DNA of 64,000 nt from Cystobasidium ongulense. Lineage: Eukaryota > Basidiomycota > Cystobasidiomycetes > Cystobasidiales > Cystobasidiaceae. The DNA lies in the NCBI GenBank assembly GCA_022835595.1, contig BQUP01000005.1, positions 1,054,001 to 1,118,000 of the forward strand, given 5' to 3'. Position numbers and translations under genes: made by a program. The notes beneath the pieces are model-generated. The model was not told the DNA's origin. It saw only the letters and a program-made list of their open reading frames with translations, and did no database searches. Positions 10,844 through 23,000 of the stretch are shown here, piece after piece. Each line of letters opens with the position of its first letter. The first letter of the stretch is position 1.

Positions 10844-13322
10844 ATGGTCGCCAAAAAGAAGGCGGCCGCAAAGAAGCGGGCAGCCCAGCAGCAGCAGCAA
10901 GGGCAAGCTGGAGTGCCCGTCAGCAGCACGAGTGGCTCCGAGGACGTGTCTATGGATGTGTCGAACGGCCAGGAGTGAGCAGGATATCGTCTCTGCTGCT
11001 CACCGTTCGCTGATTGCGTTCTTCCAGCGACACAAGCGACGCCGAAACTGCGGGCAATCAATCCAATGCTGAATTTCCACAGGCATCGCCCTCGACGAGT
11101 CTCGGAGCTCACTTCACCTTTTCGATGGACCTAGATGGTATGTTATTCGTTAGAAATCTACCAATCTTCCTCGCTGACGGTTCACAATCCTTCATCCAAA
11201 TCCTGCATTACTCTGAATACCATGGAACAACGCTCGCTCAACAGGACGTACGCCCTCCCAGCGAGCTGAACAGAAAAAGGCAGAGGGCAATGCCAAATTC
11301 AAGGAGAAGATGTATGGTGTGAGTGGGACTATATTGCAGACGTTCCATTATAGATTGCATAAAGCTCACATGGGCTTACTCGGCTGTCGTGATCGGACAC
11401 TTTGCAATTTGATTCTACAGGCTGCGAGCGACCTATACGCTGAAGCTATTGAACTGGACCCTGAAGAGGCGTCCTACTATACCAATAGAGCTGCTGCCTC
11501 AAGTAAGTTGGAGGTTCTAGGCTTGCCTGAAGAAGAGAGTTGGCCCTATGATTGCTGATGGCACATTATTTTGTTCGGAATCGTCCTTTCCTTACAGTGG
11601 CACTCAAGCGATACAAGTCTGCGCTATCCGATTGTCAAAAGGCAGCTGCTCTACAATCTTCGGCCCCTCAAGCGAAGACACTAGCCCGTCTGGCACGCTG
11701 CCAAATAGCCATAGGGCAAATAGACGATGCCCAACGCACCTTAAGCGAAGTCCTCTCGTTAGATCCCAAGAACGCCCAAGCATTATCAGATCAAAGCAAA
11801 ATTGACAAGATAAGACTAGATTTGACAAACGTAGAACGGGAAAAAGCAAAGAAAGAATGGTCATACGTTATTTTTGGTTTGGATTCCTTGGAGAAAGAAG
11901 TTGAATTACCTCCCTTGTCTTGGAGAATTACAAGAGTCGAAGCTTTATTAGGGAAGAAGAGGACTGAAGAAGCTGCCAGTCTCGCTAGTGATCTAATGAG
12001 GATAAATCAAAATGATCCAGATGTACTATGGGTCAGAGGACTATCACTCTTCGCTCAGGGCAATACCGCACAAGCCGTCGCGCATGCACAGGCAGCATTA
12101 AGAAATGATCCGGATCATACAGCCGCCAAGTAAGCTTGAATTTCAAAACTGCACTGATGATTCAATGTCTCGCCACTAAGCACAAGTTTGCCTCTATAGG
12201 ACCCTGCTCAAACGAGCACGAGCTCTAGACTCGACTAAGGAAGCAGGAAACGATCTCTTTAAAAGATCACAATGGAAAGATGCGATAGCCAAATATACAG
12301 AATGTCTAAACATGCTCGAAGCAGGGGACGAAGCACTGCGAGTCACTTTGTTATCGAATAGAGCGACGGCATACCTCAAGGCGAGCGATAATGCCGCCGC
12401 TCGAGAAGATGCAGATGAAATCTTGAAAAGTCAGCCTAAGCACTTCAAGGCGTGAGTTTTGTCAATCCCATTCGGGCCTTTTACCAACTGCTTACCTGCA
12501 TGTATGGCAATGTTACCTTACTAAAATGATTCTTGTTTGCATTTAGACTGCGCACTCGAGCGAGGGCGAATATAGCTTTGGAAAATTACGATGCCGCTGT
12601 TGCGGACTTCGCAGCTGCTGTACAAGAAGCGCCTGGTGGAAGTGCAGAAGAAAGAGCAATGCGAACCGAACATAGACAGGCTGAAGTCGCTCTCAAGCGC
12701 TCGAAAACTATTGATCGTAAGAATCGATGCAACCTCTGAATAAACATGTTTATCGCTGATATTCGTACTTCTGCGTCCCTCTTACGCGTATAGATTACAA
12801 AATCCTGGATGTCACGCGGACAGCTACAGACACGGTAAGGAATCCGAGCCATCGCCGGAGAAATTTCGAAAGCACCTGTCAGGCACTGATGCTTCCTTTC
12901 ACCGTTAACAGGAAATCAAGAAAGCATACCGCAGACAGAGTCTCATTCATCATCCCGATAAAGGTGGTAGCGAGGAGAAGTTCAAGGAGGTGAGCAAATG
13001 CAACCATCCAGCCATGATCCTGTGCAACAGCACAATAATTAATTTGCATCTCAAACAGGTCTCGGAAGCATACGCTGTCCTTTCGGACTCGCAGAAAAGG
13101 CGCAGATACGACCTAGGTGAAGATGACGATGATATGATGTCTTCAGGATTCGGTGGCGGAGGCGGTTTCCACTCACATCCATTCGCTCAGCAAGGCTTCG
13201 GAGGAGGCAGTCCTTTCGGAGGAGGTGGATTTGCAGATGGTGGCATAAACCTTGAAGACTTCCTTGGCGGTGGTGGAGGTCGATCTAGACGCGGGTTCCA
13301 ATCTGCTGGATTCGGTTTTTAG
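10844..13322 (+). CDS. DNAJC7: DNAJC7-type TPR and J-domain co-chaperone
   Basis: Ten exons (10844-10974, 11028-11137, 11245-11318, 11421-11502, 11598-12129, 12200-12451, 12547-12716, 12794-12834, 12912-12989, 13059-13322) give 577 residues. Tetratricopeptide repeats fill most of the protein ([59 protein letters not shown]). A C-terminal J domain carries the Hsp70-stimulating HPD motif (LIHHPDKGG), followed by a Gly/Phe-rich tail (GFGGGGGF). This order matches DNAJC7/Tpr2, which passes clients between Hsp70 and Hsp90 in the cytosol. The N-terminus adds a Lys/Ala and Gln-rich segment ([16 protein letters not shown]). The start is the first ATG in frame with that segment; the sequence further upstream in this frame lacks an ATG. 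Confidence 0.93.
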
Positions 13323-14039
13323 AGTTCTCGTGACAAGGTCGCAGTCTACGTACAGAGTTCCTGCAATACAGTACAGCACATTCAAGAAGAGAGACTGCAG
13401 AGCTTAGGCAGTAACGAAGTGCTCACGGCTAATGTGGCAAATCGTGCTGCTATGTCGAAATGGCAGATTATTTGACGTCCTCGAAGGCGGTAACCTGGAG
13501 TCTCGAAACAATAGAGTACAACCCTCTCGGAGGACGGTCACTCATTCACTAGAGCGCTACAGACTTTCTCGATGCTCGGCCCCAGTCACACCTCACATTT
13601 CGCATGGACCAAAGCACCATCCCCAGCGCAGTTAGAGAAGCGATACTGCCGATATTTTCATGCTGCGAACAAGGTCTTTTTTCGCTACTTACTGGAGGAC
13701 TGACGAGTCTGCGTAGTGCCGTCTAGACTGTACTCCCATCTAAGATCGCCACCCCTTTTACTCGACAACCTCATCTGCTCCCTCGGCTATGCTGCGGGTC
13801 TCGTGCCGTCTGCTCGCGCATCGCCCGTTTTCACCGGTGCTCCTGCCTACTATGCCCAGCAGTACGCCCATCTGGCCGATAGCCGTTTTGTGTGCCGTCC
13901 CTTGATTTGCCTCATCCCCAGTCTCCCTCCCACCAACATCGCACGCATAACTTTTCTTGACAGCATACCGTATTACGCTAGACTCAACATCACACCACAT
14001 TACACCTTCACTTCATTCACTGCTTGAATCCAGGGCACC
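13323..14039. promoter_or_regulatory. Intergenic and promoter of the GPI-type protein gene
   Basis: Pyrimidine-rich plus-strand sequence at about 13730-14030 precedes the next start codon and looks like promoter and leader. One TACCGTA copy lies near 13966. No gene was recognised. Confidence 0.45.
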
Positions 14040-14946
14040 ATGTATAGGTTAGCTACTATCCTCCCCGGCCTGCTGAACTTTTCAAGTACTGACTACAGCA
14101 TCGCCCTCCATCTCTTCCAGGGGTCTCCTGCGTCTAACACTGGTTGCGGCAGCTTCCTGCGCCTTACTAGTATCCGCCGACTATCATCAACACGGGCAAC
14201 GAGCTGGTCTTGTAGCTCGTACTGGTGCAGTGGGCCCTACTGCTCGTCCTGCGGGCGGTGAACTTGACCGCCGCCACCTGAACGCCAGGCGGCCAGGCGC
14301 CGCGGGTGATGACTTGGATTCACAAGATGCCGAAAATGGGGCTGATGAAGAGGAAGGCACGTCCTCTGAAGAAGAAGGTGAAGAATCAGGGCCAACCTCA
14401 TCACCTGAAACAACAATAACTAGCACGAGTGGCAAAGCATCGACAACTGCGATAGACGACATACTAGCGGAGAATACGGGCAAACCCCCCAAGGCTCCGG
14501 CCATGGGTCTGGCGGTAGACGATTCTTCAGAAGAAGAATACGTAGACCAAGACGAGGAGCCATGCGAGGAAGATCCTTACACCGTTTATGTTACAGTCAC
14601 GATTACGGCGGAAGCTGAAGGCACGTTGATCGCTTCGCCCACAGATGACGAGGACTGCGAAGACTGCTATGCTGGAAACGAAGGCGGTCGGAAAGCTAGG
14701 GTCACTGCTGCGCCTGGTCCCCTTCCCACTGACGAGTCACAAGGCGAAGATGATACTTATGATACATTCACTGATGACTATTACACCGACTCAATGAGTG
14801 CCTCAGCATCAGCAACAGGCGATGACTACGATGGAGAATTCGGTAGCAATGCCTATGCCCGGTTCAACGCAATGCCTATTCTAGTATCCCTTGGGCTTTG
14901 TGCGTTGACATCGCTAGCCGCTGGGTTTCTCTTCATGGGTCCGTGA
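14040..14946 (+). CDS. Acidic, secreted, probably GPI-anchored surface protein
   Basis: An 8-base first coding exon (14040-14047) is joined across a 73-base intron to 14121-14946, giving 277 residues. The join creates a signal peptide (MYRGLLRLTLVAAASCALLV). Without it the main frame has no ATG-led secretion signal. The mature protein is very acidic (ADEEEGTSSEEEGEES, DDSSEEEYVDQDEE) and Ser/Thr-rich. It ends in a hydrophobic segment (PILVSLGLCALTSLAAGF) directly before the stop, as in GPI-anchored fungal wall proteins. A small residue cluster (GSNA) precedes the hydrophobic tail and is a possible omega-site region. Family and function are unknown. Confidence 0.8.
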
Positions 14947-15595
14947 ATTCGGATTCTGGGACGGAACTTCCATTCATCAAAGAGTGCCCTTATCCACATC
15001 TTGCGATGTCACTATTGCAACTATCTTCAAATTCGCTACGCCAGCATGCGGGCCGGTCCTTCGGAGGCAGCACTTATATCTTGTCGACCACACTCCAACC
15101 GTTTCCCACTCTTCCCTGCCCTGCTCTTCACTTTTCCTGTTTCTCCAGGACTCAAGCTCCCTCTTGCAGAATAGACTACCAATAGTTCTATTCTCCCGCA
15201 CCCTTCAACTCTACACAGGAAGTATCGTAGAATGACGACTTCTGCTCTCCAAATTTACTTAATGTATTTTTGTTCTGTTTGATACCCGACCTTTATTAGT
15301 AAACCTGCTTGCAATTAACAAATAGAAGAAGGCCGAAGCACTATTGCCCCTCAATTCGTTGAAAGAAAAACCAAAGCTCATTTTGCTGTAAGCTACATGC
15401 TTGAATATTGATACATTACATCTGACGGAAGAGTCACGAAGAGTGATCAAAACTTCAGTTGATTAGGCTGACAACGTATGAAGATGACTGATCAAAAGGC
15501 TGAGCGGAATTAGAGCTCGGGACGAACTATAGCGGAAAAACAGATATACTAAGAAAACACATATCCCTTTATCAGATAACATAAAACGAAGCGGA
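14947..15595. other. Convergent intergenic region
   Basis: This is the 3' flank of both the surface-protein and the antiporter genes. I find only short unsupported frames. Confidence 0.45.
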
Positions 15596-18500
15596 TCAAC
15601 GTCGCGAAGGTCTTGGTAGATTGCCAAATCGGACTTGAGAATCCGTCGTTTCCGTTCTCTCCACTGGGATACCAGTTCCTCTTGCTGACAGATAGGTAAG
15701 TCTGTCATCACCTTCGTCATTGTCATCGTTGGCAATGTTCGAACGCTGTCGTATGATCGAAGTCCTAGCTGTAGCATTATCAGCCGACGATGAAGCCTGA
15801 GGTAAAGCTCTAGCTTGCGCTTCATCTTCTGGTGCGTCTTCCATTATTGTTGGAATGCCTTGGGAATTTGAAGGACCTGCTTTATCTGCAGACTCGTCAC
15901 CACCGAACAATTTCTTGAAACTCTGATTCTGTCTCAAAGCCTTCAAATCGAATCGTTTCTGCTGTTGAGAACGAGGCACACTTCCCACTCCTTCAGAAGA
16001 CGAAGTAGCAGCAGCAGCGCCTTTTCTTTCCCTAGCTACATCCTCTTTAGCATCTTGTACTTGTTGAATAGGTAATTCTCTCAAATTGACATCTTTGGAT
16101 TTCTTAGCTTTCTCTCTTGCTTCTTTTGAAGGGTTAACATCGATAATTTCGACATCTTCACCGTTGTTTCGTTCTAGGACGATATGCTTGCCTGATACCC
16201 AAGTTTTAACTTGATCATCATCTACGTCCTTTCTTTCTTTTCTACACCACGCATCTCTAGCTCTTTTCTCTTCTGGTGTCAGACTAGGTTTGCGTTTTGG
16301 CTGTGGTCTTGCTAAACCAGTCATGCTAGCTAAGCGCTGTGCTGACATACGTGCTTTTGGTTTTTGAGGTTCCGCCTTGGGCTCTGCAGATGATGATGCC
16401 TTGGACGATTTAGCCTCTGCTCTCGGTGCATCTTGAGGTTGCCCTGCTGCTGTTGCTGCTGCTTTCTCTTCGGCAATTTGCTGACCAGCCACTCGCCTGG
16501 AGGCCTCACGAAGCAAGTCACTAGAGTCACTTTCATTCCCAGTCTGTCTATTTGATGGGGAGCGGTCCTCAATTCTCTCAGCTTCTTCCTCTTGTTCTTC
16601 GCCGTCATCTTCTGGAGTATCATCGTCGCTCTCAGTGCCACCTCCCCCGACGAGCATTTTTTCAATTTCTTCAAATCGGTGGCCAGGGAAACCAGGTCCT
16701 GCTTCATCTTGGTGTCTTTGACGTCTGTCATCATCTTCAGCACTGCTTTCTTTACGTGATTTCTTGCCTTTATGTCTGACTTCTACGTCTTCACCATGAT
16801 GGTGATCGGTGACAATATCATTACCTTCATCCCAGACCTCTTCCTCGTCGCTAGATCCAGAATCATGCCTCTCCGGCTGCTTATTCTTCTTACCAAAGGT
16901 ATTATCGTTGTGATCTTCTCCGTCATGTGATTTACTAGGTGGATTAGATCCAGCAACTGTCCGATCTGAAGAAGTTGGAGAGATTTTATTTCCATTTCCT
17001 CCAGGGCCAGACTTGGTCGCACCACTGCTTTGTCTAGAGTTATTGATTCCTCTGCCAGTAGCGTAATCTCTAGCTGAGAAATCACCTGTATCCATACCGG
17101 GATCATCAATAGGTTGATCACCAAGATCACCATCTTCTTCACCAGCTTCAAGATCTCTTTCATCTCTTCTCCTCTGAGCAGCTTTTTCATCATTCTTCTC
17201 GTCACGAGGTAAATCGACGTTTCCATCTGGACCTGCTCTCTTGACGCGCGATAGCCAATTAGGCTCAGACTCAGATCTGTTTGTCCAGGTCCTAGTAACT
17301 GTATGTACTCTTCTCCCGAGGTTGAAGAAAGGAACGGACGAGCCATGTACGATAATAGAGCATAGGACGAGGAAATAGGTGATGGGTTGAATCGTCAAGG
17401 CCAGAACATCCTCACTTGTTTCAGGTGGTATGTTCGGTGTAGGTAGTTTCGATAACGCTAGTGTTGCAATAAAGATAGCTCCAACGCCCTGTAATAGTCG
17501 AATGATTGTCAGCATAGCTTCGCGATACGGAAGAAAACGATTCAAGGAGCGTCTGAACTTGCCATAGGACCGAAGAACCCAGCGAAAATGGCCTCTCGGA
17601 AAGTTTTGATGTCAGGTATGAATTTGTAAAGTGCCAACATGACAGGTAATCTTCTGACCAATAGGACAGCTATACCAAGTACAGCTAATCTCCAAGCTTT
17701 TAGAGTGAGCATCGAATTTTCGAAGTCTTCAAATGGCATAGTCGCTCCGATGTAGATAAAAGTTGCACAATTGATGAGTAGATCTAGAATGTTGGAAAAG
17801 TTGGAATCCTCTGTAAATGACACATCAAGGGGATTTGTCAATTGAGAGATCAGGCGGAAAGTAAAGGCTATACACGCACCGATAGACTCGGAGAACCAAT
17901 CATCCCAAGCGAAACTAAATCACGGAAATCACATCACATTAGTGTCTTTAATTGTTGTACGGGTAGTGGTGAACTTACGCAGCGCCACAAGCGAAAGCCG
18001 CTAATAGATCATCTGAACCAGCCAAAGTAGTAACTGCGGTAGTAAAGATAGCCAATGACACATACATAGCGATCATTGATTCTCTATCAATCAATTCTCT
18101 CCTCTTTGCGAATTTAAGTAATTTTCTAGCTATGATACCGACGGCTACGCCAATAATAATACCTAGAACGATTTGATAAAGAATAACTAAAACGATCCAC
18201 ATTCCAACAGCATGTCCTACCGATCTATCTTCTCTGAAAATTAAGAACATAGCTAAATAAAGGAAAGGAAAAGCTGCACCATCGTTACAGCCAGATTCGC
18301 ATTGTAATAAATGTCTAATATGCGAAGGAACGTGTTTTTGTGCGAATTTACCTTTTCCTACGACTGAAGCTGCCAAGATTGGATCTGTTGGTGTTGCACA
18401 AGCTGCTACGACTAGTGAACCTAGGAACGATAGCCGTGGTACGAGAGCGTAGATAAGGCCGCCGGTGATCAGCCAGCCTGATATCATGAGTGGCCCAAGG

Positions 18501-19259
18501 ACCATGATGAGGGACCGCCAATGGCGCTTGACGTAGGCTCTGCAGAGTTCAAAGCATGCAGGAACGTGGTTTGAATGAAATTATCAGGGGACTATTTGAG
18601 AACCAGGAGGATGTTCAATCACACACCTAGGCAACTCGACACCAACAGCGAAAACGGACAGAGCGAGTACGATCCTTGTGAATTCCAGAGTGATATCATC
18701 GAAACTAGGATTGCCCCAGTGTCTAGGGTCGATAAGATTTGCGCAATGAGGGCCGAATATGATTCCGAAAGCAGTCGCTACGATAGCTTCTCCTGCGTAT
18801 AGTTTTTCTTTGATTAGAGCACTGTTGAGGTTTTCCGTTGGATGATGTTTGTTGGTGCGAATGGGAAGAATTCGTCGGTGTGTCAGACAGAGGGTTCGGT
18901 TGAAAGAGCGGGGGATGGGATGGCAGTCAGTATTTGGCCGATGTATGTACAAACGTCTCGGAATGAGCGTAGCATACCTTATCATTCCGAACACGAGAAT
19001 GAAGACTGTGGATGGGATAGTCTAATCAGTACAACTCGCTATCGATAATCCATAGTCTCAGCAGAATCAGACTGGATTGAGAACCTACCCGCCAAGAGGG
19101 TGAATACGAGATGGACGGCATTGACCTGGCGAGAAGCATTAGTGATTGATATCGCTGTAGCACTCAATGTGCGCTGCCCACCTCTGTCACGACCGAGTAC
19201 AGCTCGTGAGCTGCGTGTTCCACCGTGTGGTGTTCGGCATTTGGGACTGTAGAGGCCAT
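15596..19259 (-). CDS. NHA1: NHA1-type plasma-membrane Na+(K+)/H+ antiporter
   Basis: Eight exons (19259-19182, 19125-19089, 19005-18978, 18821-18627, 18539-17979, 17914-17880, 17810-17563, 17488-15596) give 1024 residues, near the 985 of yeast Nha1. The first half is polytopic and carries the family signature CESGCNDGAAFPF with the conserved Asp, plus AFACGAAFAWDDWF, IDPRHWGNPS and EDSNFSNILDLLIN. The second half is a long hydrophilic tail of about 500 residues with acidic and Lys/Arg-rich blocks, as in fungal Nha1, where the tail modulates transport and osmotic signalling. It exports Na+ and K+ in exchange for protons. The intron 17562-17489 is GC-AG (donor GCAAGT); reading through it would replace the conserved FFGPM-GVGAIF join. 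Confidence 0.94.
17489..17562 (-). other. GC-AG intron in the NHA1 gene
   Basis: The exon ends ATG and the intron starts GCAAGTTC and ends TTACAG. No GT nearby keeps the frame and the conserved PM-GVGA junction. Confidence 0.8.
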
Positions 19260-20034
19260 GTTTGGTTATAGCTGTGTAGTCAGTGTTATATGATGTACTC
19301 TAGTGAGATTATGAGTTGTGTATGTAGTGTATAGGTGTATATCGTCCTTCCTGTCTTGCTCTTCGTTGTTGTCGATGTTGTCGATGGATGGATGGATCGA
19401 CAGGACCGAGGGCGGAAAGTGGGTCGGATGAGGCTACAGCGGTGGTTCTTACCGAGCAGCGGGTGACAGTGGTGTAAGATAGATGATTCGTTGGCTGTTG
19501 CTGCTTGCTTCTCTTGCCTTCTTGCGCTCCTCCCGCTGGTTTGAATTGAATTGAATTCCTCCGCCAAGCGTTATTGCATGGCAAAGAGGGTGACAGACTC
19601 CTCCTGGTTGATGGGTGTTGTAGCTTGCTGCTGTATGTGTATGCTCTCTATCCAGCGTGTGACTCTCCTGGACGGATGCTGCGATAAGGGCGAGAAGAGA
19701 GAAGAAAGCTGCTGAGGAGATTCAATGACCGTCCATGGTGGCGAGGAGCAGCTTGACCGTGGAAAGTGTAGCTTTTTGATACTCCGAGTGGATAGACTGC
19801 GTTATAAGCTGGACATGAATGCACTGCGCTGTCCAGTCTCTCCCCTGCTGCTCTCTCCCACTCACTGCAAGCTGGCTCGCTGCACACTCACCGATCACCC
19901 TCTGCATCTGTCTACATTATTGCATGCACTCCATCCAGCTTCTTGCTTCACTCCAACACAATACACCACACCACACCATGACTGACACCCATGCTCACTG
20001 ACTCGCTCGCTGCCCACCCTCGAGACGGCCGGAC
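19260..20034. promoter_or_regulatory. Divergent promoter, NHA1 and Nab2-like gene
   Basis: This 775-base region separates two outward-facing start codons. It contains a GATG/GATGG-rich patch around 19370-19400 and pyrimidine-rich plus-strand sequence (CACACCACACC) before the start at 20035. No gene is supported. Confidence 0.5.
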
Positions 20035-23000
20035 ATGCAGCTGGACGATAGATCGCGAGGCATGACTCTGTCTGAAATGGCTTCAAGCACGTCGGTCAAA
20101 AGAGACAGCCAGCAGCAGCAGTCTGCATCGGCCATGCATGCTGGCGATGGCCCTGCAGCAGACAATGGACCCTCTCCTGGAGGTGCTGCCTCACGCATAC
20201 TCGACAACCTGCTAGGCGACATGCTCGCCATCCTCGAGGATTCGGAAGAGGACTCTCAAGACGACGAGGATGGTGAAAGCAGCGACGCAGACTCGTCCAT
20301 CTCATCGTCTACTCCATCAGCCAATGAAAACACTCTGAAAGCCCCACACAACGCGACCTCACCCGCCCCAAGTGAGAGAGAAGAAGGTGAAGTGGAGTCA
20401 GAAGAGGACCTCAGGCTCAAACAACAGCGTAAACTGCTCGCACAAGGTGAAGCTGAGAAGAGAGAAGCGCGAAGAATAGCAAGAGAGGAGGAGAAGAAGA
20501 AGAGTATCGAACGAAATGTGTCACAGAGGGATGTGTTTCGTTACCTCAAAAAGAATGGTGAGTTTGAAGCTGAATGCTGTCTGTTTGGGCGATGAGGTTA
20601 AGGCGTCGAACAGACTTGCTGCCAGTCGTGCGAGTGCAGGGCATGCTTTAAAACCTCTGCTAATAACCCCCTCTCCTTCTTGTTTGTTCTGCTTGATTTG
20701 GTTCGTGCTTGACTATCGCCCACAGGCTTCCCCACCAAGCTTCTGAACGACTTCACTCAAGCATGCATCTCCAAATCCGATACGAATGGCCCTGCATCCG
20801 TAACGAGTACATCACAGCAGCCAGAAGGAACGTCAGATGTAGATGGCGCGTCTGGACCATCTAAAGAAGATATACACAAACTCTCTTCGAAACACTCGTT
20901 CAAGCACCTACTTCATAAAGCTGAGAAAGCAAAAGAATCAAAAGACGCTATTGGGAGATTGTTGGATACTTGTACTACTATAGTAGCTGAGGAAGAAGCT
21001 GCTCAAGAGAAGGTAGCGCAGAGACAGAAGAATACAGAGAGAATAGCCACACAACAGAAACAAGTCATAAAAGGCAATTATACTGGGCGCAAGCATTTGG
21101 TTGATAGGGGCACAGCGACGGATCCAGTAGTGAATACTATACCGAGTGCTCAAGCTGGGCCGCCTTTGAATTCCGCAACGACTACACATACACACACAAG
21201 TCAAGCCACTAAGCCTGGCGAAGCTTCTACCGCCCGCAACAACCGTCTACCGACTCCAACATCACCTACTCGCAATACAGCAGTGCTAGCCGTAGACAAC
21301 AATGATCCAACAAGAACAGAAAATCGTTCATCTACAACTCCAAAAGACATGGAAAGAGCAGCAAAAGCAGCTAAATTCGTTGCAAGATTTCAACATGTTT
21401 TAAATTCTAGACAATTGAATTTTACGAGACAAGACTTGGAAAAGTACAATATTCGACAACCCTCTTCTCGTGCAATTACTACATCTAGCTCTGCTACTGC
21501 CACCACGTCTAGTACCGCGAATCACTTGCCGGGCACAACACACGCTCCGTTACATCCTGCTTTGAACGGTATCAGAATCGCATCCAGTTCGTCTTCATCA
21601 GAACCAGTTCTTCAATTGACCTCGACAGATGTAGAGAAGGACGGGAGAGCCTCTCGGCAAAATGGAGTAAAAGGATCTTTCAAAGCAGTTGGAAGTGCGA
21701 GCGATTCTACTGGTCGAACACATGCCACTACATCAAGTAGCCGTATTATCCAAGGTTCGAATGGTACCGGCAATACAGCCTCTTCAATTACAATGAGTAA
21801 AACGACAGTGGGTTCAACATCGACAGATTCAGCTTCTTCCTCTTCTGCTAATGCGAAATCAATATACGATCTTATACCTGAAAATGTACTACGGAAGAAA
21901 AAGAGTCCACATGCTTATAATTCGAGTTTACCCTCGCATGAAGACACTTCCATGCAAGTGGATGAGATGCCTTCTCAACCTACAACATCTACTTTCATTG
22001 AAAAACAGAAGGATTCTACCACCGCGCAAACTTCACACAACCCTACTGTTAACATGTCTCTTGCTCTACCTTCAGCTGGCATACCAGGCAGAGAGAAGGA
22101 AAAACCAACTGATAAGTCAGACGTCGGAATGTGGTTCGGTAGCTCAGAGACGCAGGATGGCGCTTATTCACCGATAGAAACTCGCGGGGCTCCCCGTGGA
22201 CGATCGCCCGCTCCTCACAGAATACCTTCATTGCCTCCATCGACTGCTGTACCTACATCGGGCATGCGACCATTCCGGACATCGATGTCGCCCCCGCCAT
22301 CTAATAGAGGACGCCATGGTTCAGCTCATTCACCTCCCCCGCCACCTTCGCATTCACCTCCACCGCCGCCGCCTTCAATCACGTCGTCCCTTCCACCACC
22401 TCCTTCCCATCTTCCAGCTCGACCCAGATCTGCATCCAAAAAGCTTTCAGCTCGTCCAGTATCTCCAGTAGAACGTCTTCCCACACATCCAGTATCTGCT
22501 TCAGAACATGACAGTAACAACACACATTATCCCGCTAGACCTATCACAAATCCAGAGAAACTCAAAGCGATGTTCCCAACTTCATTCCATAAACCAACAG
22601 CTTTACCTAAAAAAGCGCATACCTACAACGAAGTCACTTCTTCCAACGAAGCTGTCCCTCTAGTACAGAAACAGAGTAAAGGTCTAGATCCTAGAATGAT
22701 AGCGGCGGAAAGAATGAAAATGTTAAGAGAGAAAGAGAGAGATAGTGAGAATAGTGATAAAGAAAAAGCTGGTAGCTCTCTTCCTTCTGCTACTTTACCT
22801 AAACAATCTACAGTGTCGGTATCTGGCATTCAACCAGGAGCGGGAACAACGATACTTACACAAGGTCAGAAAGATGCAATCGATTCATCAGCTTCTCCAG
22901 ATTGTCTATTCAAAGGGCCAGATGCTATGGATGATCATGGCATGGATTTCTCAGCATCAGATGACCAGGGTGCACAACAGGATGAAAGGGCATTCTCACC

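Noticed and set aside
14230-14946. Acidic protein read as a single exon starting near 14230
   Set aside because: There is no ATG there (the codon is GTG), and splicing from 14040-14047 gives a proper start and signal peptide.
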